Source: Candidatus Collierbacteria bacterium
GTDB lineage: Bacteria; Patescibacteriota; Microgenomatia; UBA1400; MFAQ01
Assembly: GCA_003531665.1 (NCBI GenBank)
Contig: DQFC01000012.1
Span: forward strand, 1-29,446
Reading direction: 5' to 3'
Length of the DNA: 29,446 bases
Shown: piece after piece, positions 1-7,239 of the stretch
Numbering within the stretch: position 1 is the first letter of the stretch
Layout: each line of letters begins with the position of its first letter
Notes under the pieces: model-generated
What the model was told of the DNA's origin: nothing
The model's database searches: none
The model's input: only the letters and a program-made list of their open reading frames with translations
Made by a program: the position numbers and the translations under genes

Positions 1-101
1 GTGAGGTGTTATAACGAAGTTCGGACCTATTTTCAACAAAACTTCTAATTATTGGCTCACCGCTCGGCAAAATTGCCTCGCGGTTCGCCAAACCCGCCTG
101 C
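1..101 (+). repeat. Left arm of 101-bp inverted repeat
   Basis: This stretch is the reverse complement of 4149-4249, with one mismatch in 101 positions (inside the run of G/T near its inner end). It lies at the very start of the window, so the repeat may continue to the left. The two arms enclose about 4 kb of orphan genes. No transposase or recombinase gene lies between them. Confidence 0.95.
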
Positions 102-158
102 TCCGCCAAAGGCGGATAGACTCCAACATCGGCTCGAACGGCACCACCGCAGTGGTGC
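102..158. repeat. Two small palindromes next to the left repeat arm
   Basis: A 6-bp hairpin TCCGCC-AAA-GGCGGA sits at 102-116, and a 7-bp hairpin GCACCAC-CGCA-GTGGTGC at 141-158. Neither is followed by a T-run on either strand in the right orientation, so they are not called terminators. They resemble the palindromic debris seen at the other end of the block (3650-4145). Confidence 0.6.
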
Positions 159-198
159 AAAAATAACCGCCAACGCAAAACTAGAAATTAACCTATAA

Positions 199-381
199 TT
201 ATGATTGTAATCTTTTCCTTCTGCCCGTTTCGTAAAAGGAAAGTGCTGTAATAATATATGCAAGACTTAGCCACCATCCTATTGAATATAGATATGATAA
301 AAAAATAATTGATCCAAATAAGTTAAACCCAACCACCATCCCATCAGGAATTGTTTCTAGAAATTTGTTTAGCTTATTCAT
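199..381 (-). CDS. Small two-helix membrane protein, unknown
   Basis: A 60-residue product with two probable membrane segments (about residues 16-32 and 34-50) and a basic C-terminus (RRKR). I do not recognise a family. It lies 33 nt after the 415-963 gene on the same strand and could be the last gene of a three-gene run starting at 1551. Upstream of its ATG is a weak hexamer TAAAAA six nt away, matching the local start pattern but with only four consensus positions. Its short length and weak start signal leave real doubt that it is expressed. Confidence 0.4.
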   Translation of the reverse strand: MNKLNKFLETIPDGMVVGFNLFGSIIFLSYLYSIGWWLSLAYIITALSFYETGRRKRLQS

Positions 382-414
382 CCCTAATTTTTATCTCTTC
401 TCACATTTATGAGA

Positions 415-963
415 CTAATTTTTTGTTTTGTATTTTTGAACTCTCTGATCTCCATCTCCCAGTGTTAATGTAATCGGTTCGTCTTGTGTTCCAACACAAA
501 ACTCAGATTTATTATCGATAGTGTGTCTAATGTTTGTTACTGTTTTAGAGCGTCGATTAAGCGTGAGTTGATACTCAACACATTTAAATTCGTTTGGTTT
601 CGTAATAACAGCGTCGTCACCCCAAGTCTCAATCTCATATAATTCCGATGATACTGAGAGATAGTTGCCTTCACTAAGTTCCGCAGTGTAAGAGAAACAG
701 TGTCCAAGTTGCCTAAAACATTCAATTTCGACTGTCTGAAGAGGATTCGCTAGATCTGAAGTTGGACTAACCCACGATCCATGTGCTGTTACTAAGCCGT
801 CAACTTCACTAAAACCGTAATTGCTCATAAAAACCATGTTAATTGGGGTGGATAGTCTGATCCAGAGAATACTCCCCAAGAAAGCGATTGTCAGGAGGGC
901 TATGAGAAACTTGATTTTTTTAGAAGTCTTATATACCACAGTGATTTCTGTTTTTGCGTTCAT
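415..963 (-). CDS. Membrane-anchored exported protein, unknown
   Basis: A 182-residue product with a short basic N-terminus, one membrane segment at about residues 18-37, and a soluble domain that would lie outside the membrane. The soluble part has spaced cysteines (FRQLGHCF region, FKCVEY region, EFCVG region) and a WGDD motif. The arrangement resembles small exported proteins of unknown function in other bacteria, but that is a recollection, not a family assignment. The start is supported by TAAAAT at 970-975 (minus strand) ending six nt before ATG, with no Shine-Dalgarno. It is 93 nt downstream of 1057-1551 on the same strand. Confidence 0.75.
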   Translation of the reverse strand: MNAKTEITVVYKTSKKIKFLIALLTIAFLGSILWIRLSTPINMVFMSNYGFSEVDGLVTAHGSWVSPTSDLANPLQTVEIECFRQLGHCFSYTAELSEGNYLSVSSELYEIETWGDDAVITKPNEFKCVEYQLTLNRRSKTVTNIRHTIDNKSEFCVGTQDEPITLTLGDGDQRVQKYKTKN

Positions 964-969
964 AGCTTT

Positions 970-975
970 ATTTTA
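970..975 (-). promoter_or_regulatory. -10 hexamer, leaderless start of the 963 gene
   Basis: TAAAAT on the minus strand, six nt before the ATG at 963. No convincing -35. It fits the window-wide spacing rule described in the findings. Confidence 0.55.
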
Positions 976-1056
976 CACCTCAGTCACTTTGATGCGAAGG
1001 GCTTTTAGTTGTTTACTTTCTAAAAAGAAAAGAGTAAGTCGCATAAAAATATTTGG

Positions 1057-1551
1057 CTACCATTTGTTCACGACTTTAAGCAAGTTATCAGTTGCGTCTT
1101 TGGCAATACTTTGTAGCTTTTGGCAAAATTTAACATTTTCCTGTGTAGCTGGTGTAGTATTTTGAAGTAAAGAGTTAAGGTTCCAACTGCTGATAAGCTC
1201 GTTATAAAAAGCCAAAGCATCCCTGTTTTGTCGTTCAATCAGCCTGGAAATAAAATATACATATTCGATATTTCTAGGGGTTACACTCCATCCATGAGTT
1301 GATCCTTCCGTACAGATCTTTATGACTTCAATAGCTAAAGATCTTCTGTCTTTGAATTTAGTTACCCACTTGAAATGTAAGGTATTAAGTAAATGATTGA
1401 AGACTAATTCTACAAGTTTATATGCTGTCACAACACCAGCTGTAGCGGCGACTGAGTAAAGTGCTAGATTAAGAAACACTCGAAAATTAAAATCAATAAT
1501 TATTGAAACTAAGGAATTATTTACTATTGATGCTGAAACTGATGATTCCAT
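1057..1551 (-). CDS. Membrane-anchored protein, unknown
   Basis: A 164-residue product with one clear membrane segment near residues 26-47, followed by a helical, probably soluble domain with a conserved-looking TEGSTHGWSVTP stretch. I recognise no family or catalytic motif. The start is supported by TAAAAT at 1558-1563 (minus strand) ending six nt before the ATG. It is the first gene of a minus-strand run (1551 to 199) and is divergent from the metalloprotease at 1633; the two starts are 81 nt apart. Confidence 0.7.
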   Translation of the reverse strand: MESSVSASIVNNSLVSIIIDFNFRVFLNLALYSVAATAGVVTAYKLVELVFNHLLNTLHFKWVTKFKDRRSLAIEVIKICTEGSTHGWSVTPRNIEYVYFISRLIERQNRDALAFYNELISSWNLNSLLQNTTPATQENVKFCQKLQSIAKDATDNLLKVVNKW

Positions 1552-1557
1552 TCTATA

Positions 1558-1563
1558 ATTTTA
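1558..1563 (-). promoter_or_regulatory. -10 hexamer, leaderless start of the 1551 gene
   Basis: TAAAAT on the minus strand, six nt before ATG at 1551. No Shine-Dalgarno and no clear -35. Confidence 0.55.
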
Positions 1564-1620
1564 CAACTTTACCTTTGTATGCTGCTAAACACCTAAACCT
1601 ATCTAATAATTTAATAAGAA

Positions 1621-1626
1621 TATAAT
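1621..1626 (+). promoter_or_regulatory. Consensus -10, leaderless start of the metalloprotease gene
   Basis: A perfect TATAAT ends six nt before the ATG at 1633. Transcription from it would begin at or next to that ATG. This argues for ATG 1633 rather than the in-frame GTG at 1627. Confidence 0.65.
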
Positions 1627-1632
1627 GTGATT

Positions 1633-2916
1633 ATGTGCAAAGTTGCCGAACAAGATTCTAGATCAAAGCCTCTCTTACACTACAGAAAAATAAAAATATC
1701 TCTGAAGACATTTATTACGTCTGCGCTTGTGATATTTATAACAGTAGCTATGTGGGGTACGTTTTTGAGAGAGAGATTCCTTACATATACCCTGAAGTTA
1801 AAATATGAACAGGTTGAATATCTCTTAAAAGCCAATAATGTAAGGGTTGTCGGACTGTTTTCACCAAAGTACATAAAAGACTTTGTGGGAAAGGGTGACT
1901 ATAAACTTGGTGAGGAGACCTTGCTGAATTTGTTCAAAAAACAGAGAAAACCTGCTTTGACCACCTACGAGATTAAGAGTATTAGGATTGAGAAAAATAC
2001 AGGATATGTCACTAGAGTAAAAGTTACATGTTACTCTGACAAGTGTGACGGAGATGATAAGAAAACAGTTGATGGTGATATTAGATTTACACTGATAGGT
2101 GGAAAGTGGTATTGGGATCCATCTGCTGACCAGCAAGTTGTCAAGACGGAAAATACTATTCAGGCCTGGTATGACAGAGTTAGCTCTGGGGTTACAAACT
2201 ACTGCACCAAAGAAAAAGCGTATAAGCTTGAACCAGAGTTCGATAGGGCAACTAGTCTTGTGGTTCAAAGACTAATAGACAAGACTGATATTGAAGCTTG
2301 GGATTCTGGTAAAGATCCGTCAACCAATAATGCTTTCCTGTGGTTATACGCAAATAAAAACTGTCTTGACGTGTCATACGCGAGTTCAGTTGAAGAAATG
2401 TCTGGAGCAGAAGGGCTATTTTACTTTACGAATGAATTTTCAAATCGAGAAAGGTTAAGAATTTTAGTGTCACCATTATACAAAGAACAAGATGATTTGC
2501 TAACAGCAACACTTTTATCACACGAATTTACTCACGCAATTCAATTCATGTTTGAGGATACTCAGAGAACTGAACTTTCAAAGTGTTATGCTGAGACCGA
2601 TAAGGACTTTTGTTCTCAGCTAGAGCAAGAGCTTAAGCCTCATACGTGCATATTCAAAGAAGGTGAGGCCTTTATGAATGAGATTAACTTTTTGTATAGT
2701 CTTAAAAAGGTTGAGCAGGACTCAATTTTGCTCAGGGCAAAAAATTCATATATATCAAATGATCCTCAAGTTAGAGGTACTGTTTTAATGTGGGGATATG
2801 TTGCGTCTTTAATCTCAAGTGGTAAATGTTCTCTTAATGACCAAAATTGTTACAAAGAAGGAATTGCTGAAATGTTGTCGACGACTCCGGGATATAAGAA
2901 GCAGTGTGGTCTTTAG
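1633..2916 (+). CDS. Membrane-anchored zinc metalloprotease-like protein
   Basis: A 427-residue product (from ATG 1633) with a basic cytoplasmic N-terminus, one membrane segment at about residues 26-45 and a large outer domain with many cysteines. A zinc-protease HExxH motif reads LSHEFTHAIQ (His297, Glu298, His301). About 45 residues later, a KEGEAFMNE stretch could supply a third, glutamate ligand as in gluzincins. The region around residues 95-160 has the look of a lumazine/SnoaL or NTF2-like fold, but I cannot support that. No closer family is recognised. It lies inside the inverted-repeat block and converges on 2931-3362 with a 14-nt gap and no terminator. Membrane-anchored outer proteolysis is inference from motif and topology. 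Confidence 0.8.
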   Translation: MCKVAEQDSRSKPLLHYRKIKISLKTFITSALVIFITVAMWGTFLRERFLTYTLKLKYEQVEYLLKANNVRVVGLFSPKYIKDFVGKGDYKLGEETLLNLFKKQRKPALTTYEIKSIRIEKNTGYVTRVKVTCYSDKCDGDDKKTVDGDIRFTLIGGKWYWDPSADQQVVKTENTIQAWYDRVSSGVTNYCTKEKAYKLEPEFDRATSLVVQRLIDKTDIEAWDSGKDPSTNNAFLWLYANKNCLDVSYASSVEEMSGAEGLFYFTNEFSNRERLRILVSPLYKEQDDLLTATLLSHEFTHAIQFMFEDTQRTELSKCYAETDKDFCSQLEQELKPHTCIFKEGEAFMNEINFLYSLKKVEQDSILLRAKNSYISNDPQVRGTVLMWGYVASLISSGKCSLNDQNCYKEGIAEMLSTTPGYKKQCGL

Positions 2917-2930
2917 ACGGTACTTTCTTT

Positions 2931-3362
2931 TTATTCTGTAGTTAATTCTGCAGAATCACCTTTTTTGATTTCAGAAATAACAATTTTATCAACTTCGCTT
3001 TTTTTGTATTCTTTATCGGCCGCGATGTTTAAGAAATAGTTCTTTGTCTTGTTTTTAGAATAAATATATATGTTTATTGAGGGTTTTGAGTTGTAATTTT
3101 TTCGACTGTAATGTTTGTTCCATTGATATACATTTTTAATAACTTGCCAAATCAAGTTTGTTAATAATCCTGATGTGATTGCTTCTTGTGTAGTATCTAT
3201 ACTAAGGTACGCGAGAATATGGTTAATTATTTCACCAACTCCACCACCCAGTTCTGGAACACGATATTTGAACCCAAGTCTTTCGAGCTGTGCTGACAAT
3301 TCTCTATCAGCCAACTTTTTATACGCTTTAGGGTAATTAGGAACGAAATAATACTTATTCAT
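2931..3362 (-). CDS. Hypothetical protein, unknown
   Basis: A 143-residue product with no recognised domain. It has a glycine-rich ELGGGVGEI stretch near residue 38, a hydrophobic helix around residues 60-78 that may be buried or membrane-associated, then a lysine- and tyrosine-rich beta-like C-terminal half. It lies convergent to the metalloprotease and 91 nt downstream of the 46-residue gene on the same strand. Neither a Shine-Dalgarno sequence nor a good -10 sits at its start, so the exact start is less certain than for its neighbours. Confidence 0.65.
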   Translation of the reverse strand: MNKYYFVPNYPKAYKKLADRELSAQLERLGFKYRVPELGGGVGEIINHILAYLSIDTTQEAITSGLLTNLIWQVIKNVYQWNKHYSRKNYNSKPSINIYIYSKNKTKNYFLNIAADKEYKKSEVDKIVISEIKKGDSAELTTE

Positions 3363-3453
3363 AAATGATCTATGTGATCGTATTGTTTAACATTTATTAT
3401 CCATGTTATTCTAATTATTGGACGAGAGACCTGGTTCTCTCCATCCAACATAA

Positions 3454-3594
3454 CTACTTTTTCTTACGCTTTCGATCTCGTGCTTGTGTTAGTGCACTTG
3501 CTGAGACCGATTTTATTGGCTTTGACTTCGACTTGCGTAGAAGCTTAGATGCTTTTTCCGCAACTCTTGGTGAAGTTTTTTCGTTTTTTGCCAT
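3454..3594 (-). CDS. Small basic conserved-type protein, 46 residues
   Basis: Read from the minus strand, this frame gives a 46-residue, very basic protein that begins MAKNEKTSPRVAEKASKLL, contains SASALTQA, and ends in RKRKKK before TAG. The pattern (NEKTS, then a lysine-rich middle, then ASALTQ) matches a short protein I recall from many bacteria whose function is unknown. A weak hexamer TAGTAT lies seven nt before the ATG. The longer plus-strand frame over the same DNA is a shadow. No membrane or metal motifs are visible; the charge suggests nucleic-acid or ribosome contact, which is inference only. Confidence 0.7.
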   Translation of the reverse strand: MAKNEKTSPRVAEKASKLLRKSKSKPIKSVSASALTQARDRKRKKK

Positions 3595-3658
3595 AGATTA
3601 AATACTATCGGCAGGATAATAATATTTTCGTCAATTTCTTCTCTACTTCTCTCAGACC

Positions 3659-3822
3659 AGGCATTGATTAGCTTCAATTAATTGGCTGGCTCTTGGAGCC
3701 TGCCTACAAAAGTTGAGACAATCTTATAGATCCATATTAGTGGATGTCAAGTGGAAAGAATGTATTCAATATTTGTGCCTGCGAAGCAGGCACTTTGGCC
3801 GATAGGCCAAATGCTGTCTCAA
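3659..3822. repeat. Nested hairpin cluster, possible structured RNA
   Basis: AGGCA (3659-3663) pairs with TGCCT (3701-3705) around an inner GGCTC-TTG-GAGCC hairpin (3688-3700). TTGAGACA (3713-3720) pairs with TGTCTCAA (3815-3822) and encloses two tandem perfect hairpins: GTGCCTGC-GAA-GCAGGCAC (3775-3793) and TTTGGCC-GATA-GGCCAAA (3794-3811). The layout is a multi-branched structure on paper. Whether it is transcribed is unknown. Confidence 0.6.
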
Positions 3823-3827
3823 TTCTT

Positions 3828-3869
3828 AAATATCAGCTAGTAAAATGGCCTCCTAACTAGCTGATATTT
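3828..3869. repeat. Perfect 13-bp inverted repeat
   Basis: AAATATCAGCTAG (3828-3840) is repeated inverted as CTAGCTGATATTT (3857-3869) with a 16-nt loop. A short T-run closes the plus-strand right arm, so it could act as a weak terminator, but no gene ends just before it. Confidence 0.75.
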
Positions 3870-3908
3870 TATGGCGAAATTGGTAATTTGAGCCATATTT
3901 GAGAAAGC

Positions 3909-3943
3909 TTCGCCACAATCACTGGATGTGAAGTTGTGGCGAA
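3909..3943. repeat. Perfect 10-bp inverted repeat
   Basis: TTCGCCACAA (3909-3918) pairs with TTGTGGCGAA (3934-3943) across a 15-nt loop. Confidence 0.75.
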
Positions 3944-3957
3944 CATATTTGTGGAGT

Positions 3958-3996
3958 GAGATTGCCACAGCTCGAGTACGAGATTCGCAATGACGA
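3958..3996. repeat. REP-like palindromic element
   Basis: The ends GATTGC and GCAATGAC form an inverted pair around a CTCGAGTACGAG core. This resembles the extragenic palindromes of the form 'GTCATTGCGAG ... GCAATC' common in many bacterial genomes; the resemblance is from memory. Confidence 0.55.
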
Positions 3997-4013
3997 GAGA
4001 TGAGGCAATAAAT

Positions 4014-4056
4014 CCCGACCGAAATGGAGTTGCGAAGCTTCGACTTTGAGGTCGGG
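4014..4056. repeat. Hairpin with CCCGACC/GGTCGGG arms
   Basis: CCCGACC (4014-4020) pairs with GGTCGGG (4050-4056). The loop contains a perfect 10-bp palindrome CGAAGCTTCG (4033-4042). Confidence 0.7.
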
Positions 4057-4104
4057 ATACCGAATTCGTATGACCTCACCGACAACCGCAGTTGGAGGGA
4101 CCAG

Positions 4105-4144
4105 CCTGCCGGCAGGCAGGGGTGTCGCGCGACTGGTATACCCC
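4105..4144. repeat. GC-rich palindrome cluster
   Basis: CCTGCCGGCAGG (4105-4116) is a perfect palindrome. GGGGT (4119-4123) pairs with ACCCC (4140-4144) around another palindrome GTCGCGCGAC (4124-4133). The CCTGCCGGCAGG type is, as I recall, frequent between genes in Microgenomates and related genomes. Confidence 0.65.
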
Positions 4145-4148
4145 GACG

Positions 4149-4249
4149 GCAGGCGGGGTTGGCGAACCGCGAGGCAATTTTGCCGAGCGGTGAGCCAATA
4201 ATTAGAAGTTTTGTTGAAAATAGGTCCGAACTTCGTTATAACACCTCAC
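4149..4249 (-). repeat. Right arm of 101-bp inverted repeat
   Basis: It matches 1-101 in inverted orientation at 100 of 101 positions. The arm ends 18 nt before the stop codon of the HD-domain gene, so the repeat lies strictly between genes on this side. Confidence 0.95.
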
Positions 4250-4267
4250 AAAAAACTCTCCTGCATA

Positions 4268-5524
4268 CTAAAAGTTAGTCATGAGGGCAGATAGTGAGTG
4301 TTGAATTTTTTCTAGGTTACTTGTAAGTTGCACCTGAACCTCTTCAGGGTCGACTCCCTGTTGATAGCGATATTTAGGGTCCCCACCCCTTACACCTTCG
4401 ATAGCCGCTTCGGCCTCTTTAAGAACCTGAATAATACCATCTTGGACAGCGGGTATTAGTGCCGGGTCAACATTGATCCCCCATTCGTCCCTGAGGATTT
4501 CAAACGTCCAAGTAAGACCGGAAACACCATGTTCTCCCCATTGAGGGCGAAATACTTTGCCCAGAAACCATTCTGTGAAAAACTGTTCCTCTTTGACTTC
4601 ACCATCGACCATTGTAAGTTTCGTTTCAGTTGAGACGATTGGAAGTTTAATGTGTCTTCTAAATAAGTCAATGAAGCGAGTCTGGAAGGCGTCTTGGTCG
4701 ACTATTCTTAATGATCCGTCTTGAAACTTGACCGCATCCCCAAAGATATCCACAAAATGGAGAATCGTCCTGCCTCGGGCAATGGCCACTTCAATGTCCT
4801 GAGGATTGTTCTCTTTCTTAAGAGATTCAGCCTGATGAGCAAAACCTTCTTCCCGATAGATATCTTCGTGAAGGCCAACTACGCCAATAATAAAGCGGAC
4901 ATCTTCAGCTTCAAAAACAATTTTTCGTCCATCATGGGTAACGAAGGCCTTGCCTTCAAGATGCTTGCCAATGATTTCCCGATAAATAATTTCGTGATCA
5001 GGGTCAATTTGAGCGTTTAAACTTCCAAGCAGTTTACAAATGTCGTGTGTACGTCCCACAAATTCCATCAGGTCCATCTGTTTCGGCGATAATAACTCGT
5101 TCTCCCCCTTTGTGAATTGTTCTGTTTTTTTGAAAAAGTCCGCAATCGAGTTACCGGTTTTATTAAGATGAAAAAATAGCCAAGGGGATTCCTTAAGATT
5201 TTGGATCATATCACTTGCCCTCTTTTGCTCTTCACCCGGCAAGGCAGGAACCATATCCGAAGCAATCTTCTTCACGATTTCTAACAGCTGAATATCATAA
5301 GATCGCTGGTCGTTTTTGCGGTCGTATTCTGTCAGATCATAGTCAAATTTTAGTACTGCTCTTAGCAAAAGCTCTCTAGCTTTAACACTTTTGTGATTTT
5401 CCAGAATTATATCCAATCGTTCAGCGATTGTCGGCGATGAAGGTAGCACCTCGCTATAAGCAGATTCAGATAGACTCAAACGTCTTACAGCCTCATTAAA
5501 TTGAACTTCGAATTCGTCTTCCAC
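4268..5524 (-). CDS. HD-domain phosphohydrolase-like protein
   Basis: A 418-residue cytoplasmic protein. The middle carries HD-superfamily marks: a GRTHDICKLLG motif (His160-Asp161), a later GVVGLHEDIY (His219), and HFVDIFGDAV (Asp259), matching the H..HD..H..D metal-binding order of HD phosphohydrolases, with the usual HDIGK appearing as HDICK. The N-terminal 150 and C-terminal 120 residues are helical and unrecognised. It starts at GTG 5524; TATAAT lies seven nt upstream in the 16-nt gap after the DoxX-like gene, so it can be transcribed on its own although it follows that gene closely. Nucleotide or cyclic nucleotide hydrolysis is possible from the family; the substrate is unknown. Confidence 0.7.
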   Translation of the reverse strand: MEDEFEVQFNEAVRRLSLSESAYSEVLPSSPTIAERLDIILENHKSVKARELLLRAVLKFDYDLTEYDRKNDQRSYDIQLLEIVKKIASDMVPALPGEEQKRASDMIQNLKESPWLFFHLNKTGNSIADFFKKTEQFTKGENELLSPKQMDLMEFVGRTHDICKLLGSLNAQIDPDHEIIYREIIGKHLEGKAFVTHDGRKIVFEAEDVRFIIGVVGLHEDIYREEGFAHQAESLKKENNPQDIEVAIARGRTILHFVDIFGDAVKFQDGSLRIVDQDAFQTRFIDLFRRHIKLPIVSTETKLTMVDGEVKEEQFFTEWFLGKVFRPQWGEHGVSGLTWTFEILRDEWGINVDPALIPAVQDGIIQVLKEAEAAIEGVRGGDPKYRYQQGVDPEEVQVQLTSNLEKIQHSLSALMTNF

Positions 5525-5531
5525 TATCTAA

Positions 5532-5537
5532 ATTATA
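5532..5537 (-). promoter_or_regulatory. Consensus -10, leaderless GTG start
   Basis: TATAAT on the minus strand ends seven nt before the GTG at 5524, inside the 16-nt gap between two same-strand genes. No Shine-Dalgarno is present. Confidence 0.65.
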
Positions 5538-5540
5538 CGA

Positions 5541-6086
5541 TTATGTTTGCTTGACTAACGAGTGAGGATTACGAATGATCCCCAACCACTTAAATATATA
5601 GTAATCGGCTCCGAGATGGCCGGCAACACGCCAACCGAGAATCAGGAAGATGGAAACCAGAAAAAACATGGGGTTAGTGGATGCACTACCGGCCATCATA
5701 AAGTTCCAATTCATAAGAGCTCCGAAGAAAGCCGCCACCCCAACAAAGGCACCAATAATGAGGGCTACGCCAACCATTGTTTCACCAAAGATGATCATCT
5801 TGGCGAACCAAGTATGAGCTTGGGCGTCTAGCATAAATTGGAGAAAGGATCGGTACCAATCATAGGTAATTGCTCCTTTACCATCCGTGACAATTACTGC
5901 CCGAGCCCAAAACCCCTTGAGGGCTTCACCGGTTTCCATCCACGCCGGATTAAGCAGTTTGTGGTAACCACTGGTCAGCCATTCCCAACCCAGCCAGAGA
6001 CGTAAGGGCAGAAAGAGTATCGAGGCCCATTTTTCATAGAATATCGGCAGAACGGTCGGGCGAACGCGTATTTCATGACTCTTCAT
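5541..6086 (-). CDS. DoxX/DoxD-like integral membrane protein
   Basis: A 181-residue membrane protein with about four hydrophobic segments (near residues 22-40, 92-112, 115-135 and 140-158). The motifs GWEWLTSGYHKLLNP near the N-terminus and FGETMVGVALIIGAF in the middle are typical of the DoxX superfamily, which includes the large subunit DoxD of thiosulfate:quinone oxidoreductase. The family is tied to membrane redox chemistry, but its members are diverse and no substrate can be inferred. It follows the sugar dehydrogenase gene by 60 nt and precedes the HD gene by 16 nt. No clear promoter of its own is seen, consistent with co-transcription from the dipZ promoter. Confidence 0.75.
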   Translation of the reverse strand: MKSHEIRVRPTVLPIFYEKWASILFLPLRLWLGWEWLTSGYHKLLNPAWMETGEALKGFWARAVIVTDGKGAITYDWYRSFLQFMLDAQAHTWFAKMIIFGETMVGVALIIGAFVGVAAFFGALMNWNFMMAGSASTNPMFFLVSIFLILGWRVAGHLGADYYIFKWLGIIRNPHSLVKQT

Positions 6087-6146
6087 GTCTTTGATGATTA
6101 GTTTTGTTAATATTTTCAGTATACGTTTTTGGATAATCGAGGTTTT

Positions 6147-7217
6147 TTAGGGAGGAGCCAGACGTATTATTTTGTCACCATCCAGATGGGTTAGCGATCG
6201 ACCATCGAGATTGCTGGTTGTAAGGTACAGATATCCATCGGGTCCCAGCACTACATCCCGGAGCCGGCCATATTTCCCCTTTAATAGCATGTCGAATTTC
6301 ATGGTGGTAGTGCCAAGCCTATACAACGTATTGCTTCGTAAGCCGGCGAAATACAAAAATGGTTTAACAAAAGCTAATCCCGAAGGGGCCCAGGTTTCAT
6401 TTTCCGAATTGAGCACCGGAGTTACCATCCCTGCTTTGGCCTGGGTTTTGGTGATAGTCGGCCAACCATAATTATTACCCTTTTCAATAAGATTGATCTC
6501 GTCTCCTGTCGATGAGCCGTGTTCTGTTTCCCAAAGACGTCCGGATTCATCCCATGCCAGACCCTGAGGATTGCGATGGCCGTATGAATATATCTCATTG
6601 TTGAACGGATTTCCCGGTGCAGGTTTCCCTTCGTCGGTCACGCGGAGTATCTTACCGGCTAAGGAGCTCTTGTCCTGGGCCAAAGAAGGGTTCTGTGAAT
6701 CCCCTGTGGTAATGTAGAGGTATCCATCGGGACCGAACTTTAATCGGCCGCCATTGTGGTTGGAGTTTCCAGGAATATCAGAAACGATAATTTTTGGGTC
6801 GGAAAGGCGAGTGCCGTCAAAAATATAGCGGACAACTTTATTTGATGTCCTGTTTTCATTGCCTGCATAGGTGTAATAGAGATAAAGAAAGCGATTTTTT
6901 TCAAAACTTGGGTGAAGCTCAATTCCTAGCAGACCTCCCTCCCCTATGGCTTTGACGTCTTTAACGGTCTCGACCGGGTTTGCATTTAATTTACCGGAAA
7001 CTGAAATCTCCCTGACTCTTCCCGGGCGTTCGGTAAATAACATGCTGCCATCCGGTAGGAATACCAGCGACCAAGGTATCTGTAATTTGTCGGCGATAAT
7101 TGTTTCGTCCGAGCCGGTCGGTGCAGCTGATGGTAAAGTCGCCGGACTTTTCTGGGCAGAAGCATATACCCACACTAAGATAAATATGACAAATAGACCG
7201 ATAAATAATTTCCTCAT
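6147..7217 (-). CDS. PQQ-dependent aldose sugar dehydrogenase-like protein, exported
   Basis: A 356-residue protein from ATG 7217; an N-terminal signal anchor (about residues 3-21, starting MRKLFIG) is followed by a beta-propeller. Motifs of the soluble glucose/aldose dehydrogenase family are present: IPWSLVFLPDG, EGGLLGIELHP, HNGGRLKFGPDGYLYITTGD, GHRNPQGLAWD and WETEHG. These enzymes oxidise aldoses outside the membrane with pyrroloquinoline quinone. A longer frame to 7301 exists, but its extra residues overlap dipZ and the signal sequence would be buried, so the shorter start is preferred. It lies 22 nt after dipZ. PQQ synthesis genes are not in the window, so cofactor supply is open. Confidence 0.85.
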   Translation of the reverse strand: MRKLFIGLFVIFILVWVYASAQKSPATLPSAAPTGSDETIIADKLQIPWSLVFLPDGSMLFTERPGRVREISVSGKLNANPVETVKDVKAIGEGGLLGIELHPSFEKNRFLYLYYTYAGNENRTSNKVVRYIFDGTRLSDPKIIVSDIPGNSNHNGGRLKFGPDGYLYITTGDSQNPSLAQDKSSLAGKILRVTDEGKPAPGNPFNNEIYSYGHRNPQGLAWDESGRLWETEHGSSTGDEINLIEKGNNYGWPTITKTQAKAGMVTPVLNSENETWAPSGLAFVKPFLYFAGLRSNTLYRLGTTTMKFDMLLKGKYGRLRDVVLGPDGYLYLTTSNLDGRSLTHLDGDKIIRLAPP

Positions 7218-7239
7218 CCGATGTAATAAATATAGCAGA

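Larger units (their letters stand above)
3595..4148. other. Gene-free repeat-rich intergenic region
   Basis: No credible gene is present between the 46-residue gene and the right repeat arm. The stretch is packed with nested and tandem inverted repeats, listed separately. Open frames across 3837-4085 and 4024-4278 run through the palindromes and show no protein character. Confidence 0.8.

Noticed and set aside
57..263. Minus-strand open frame of 68 codons in the left repeat arm
   Set aside because: It runs through the repeat and palindromes, has low protein character, and has no start signal.
821..1165. Plus-strand open frame of 114 codons
   Set aside because: It is the opposite-strand shadow of two minus-strand genes that have -10 boxes at the local spacing.
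3365..3601. Plus-strand open frame of 78 codons
   Set aside because: It lies over the 46-residue minus-strand gene, which has better protein character.
3659..4144. CRISPR array
   Set aside because: The repeats are unlike each other, palindromic and unevenly spaced, with no spacers or cas genes.
1..4249. Classical insertion sequence
   Set aside because: The arms are longer than usual IS ends and no transposase or recombinase is encoded between them.
3837..4278. Open frames on both strands in the repeat region
   Set aside because: They consist of palindromic repeat sequence and cross the right repeat arm.
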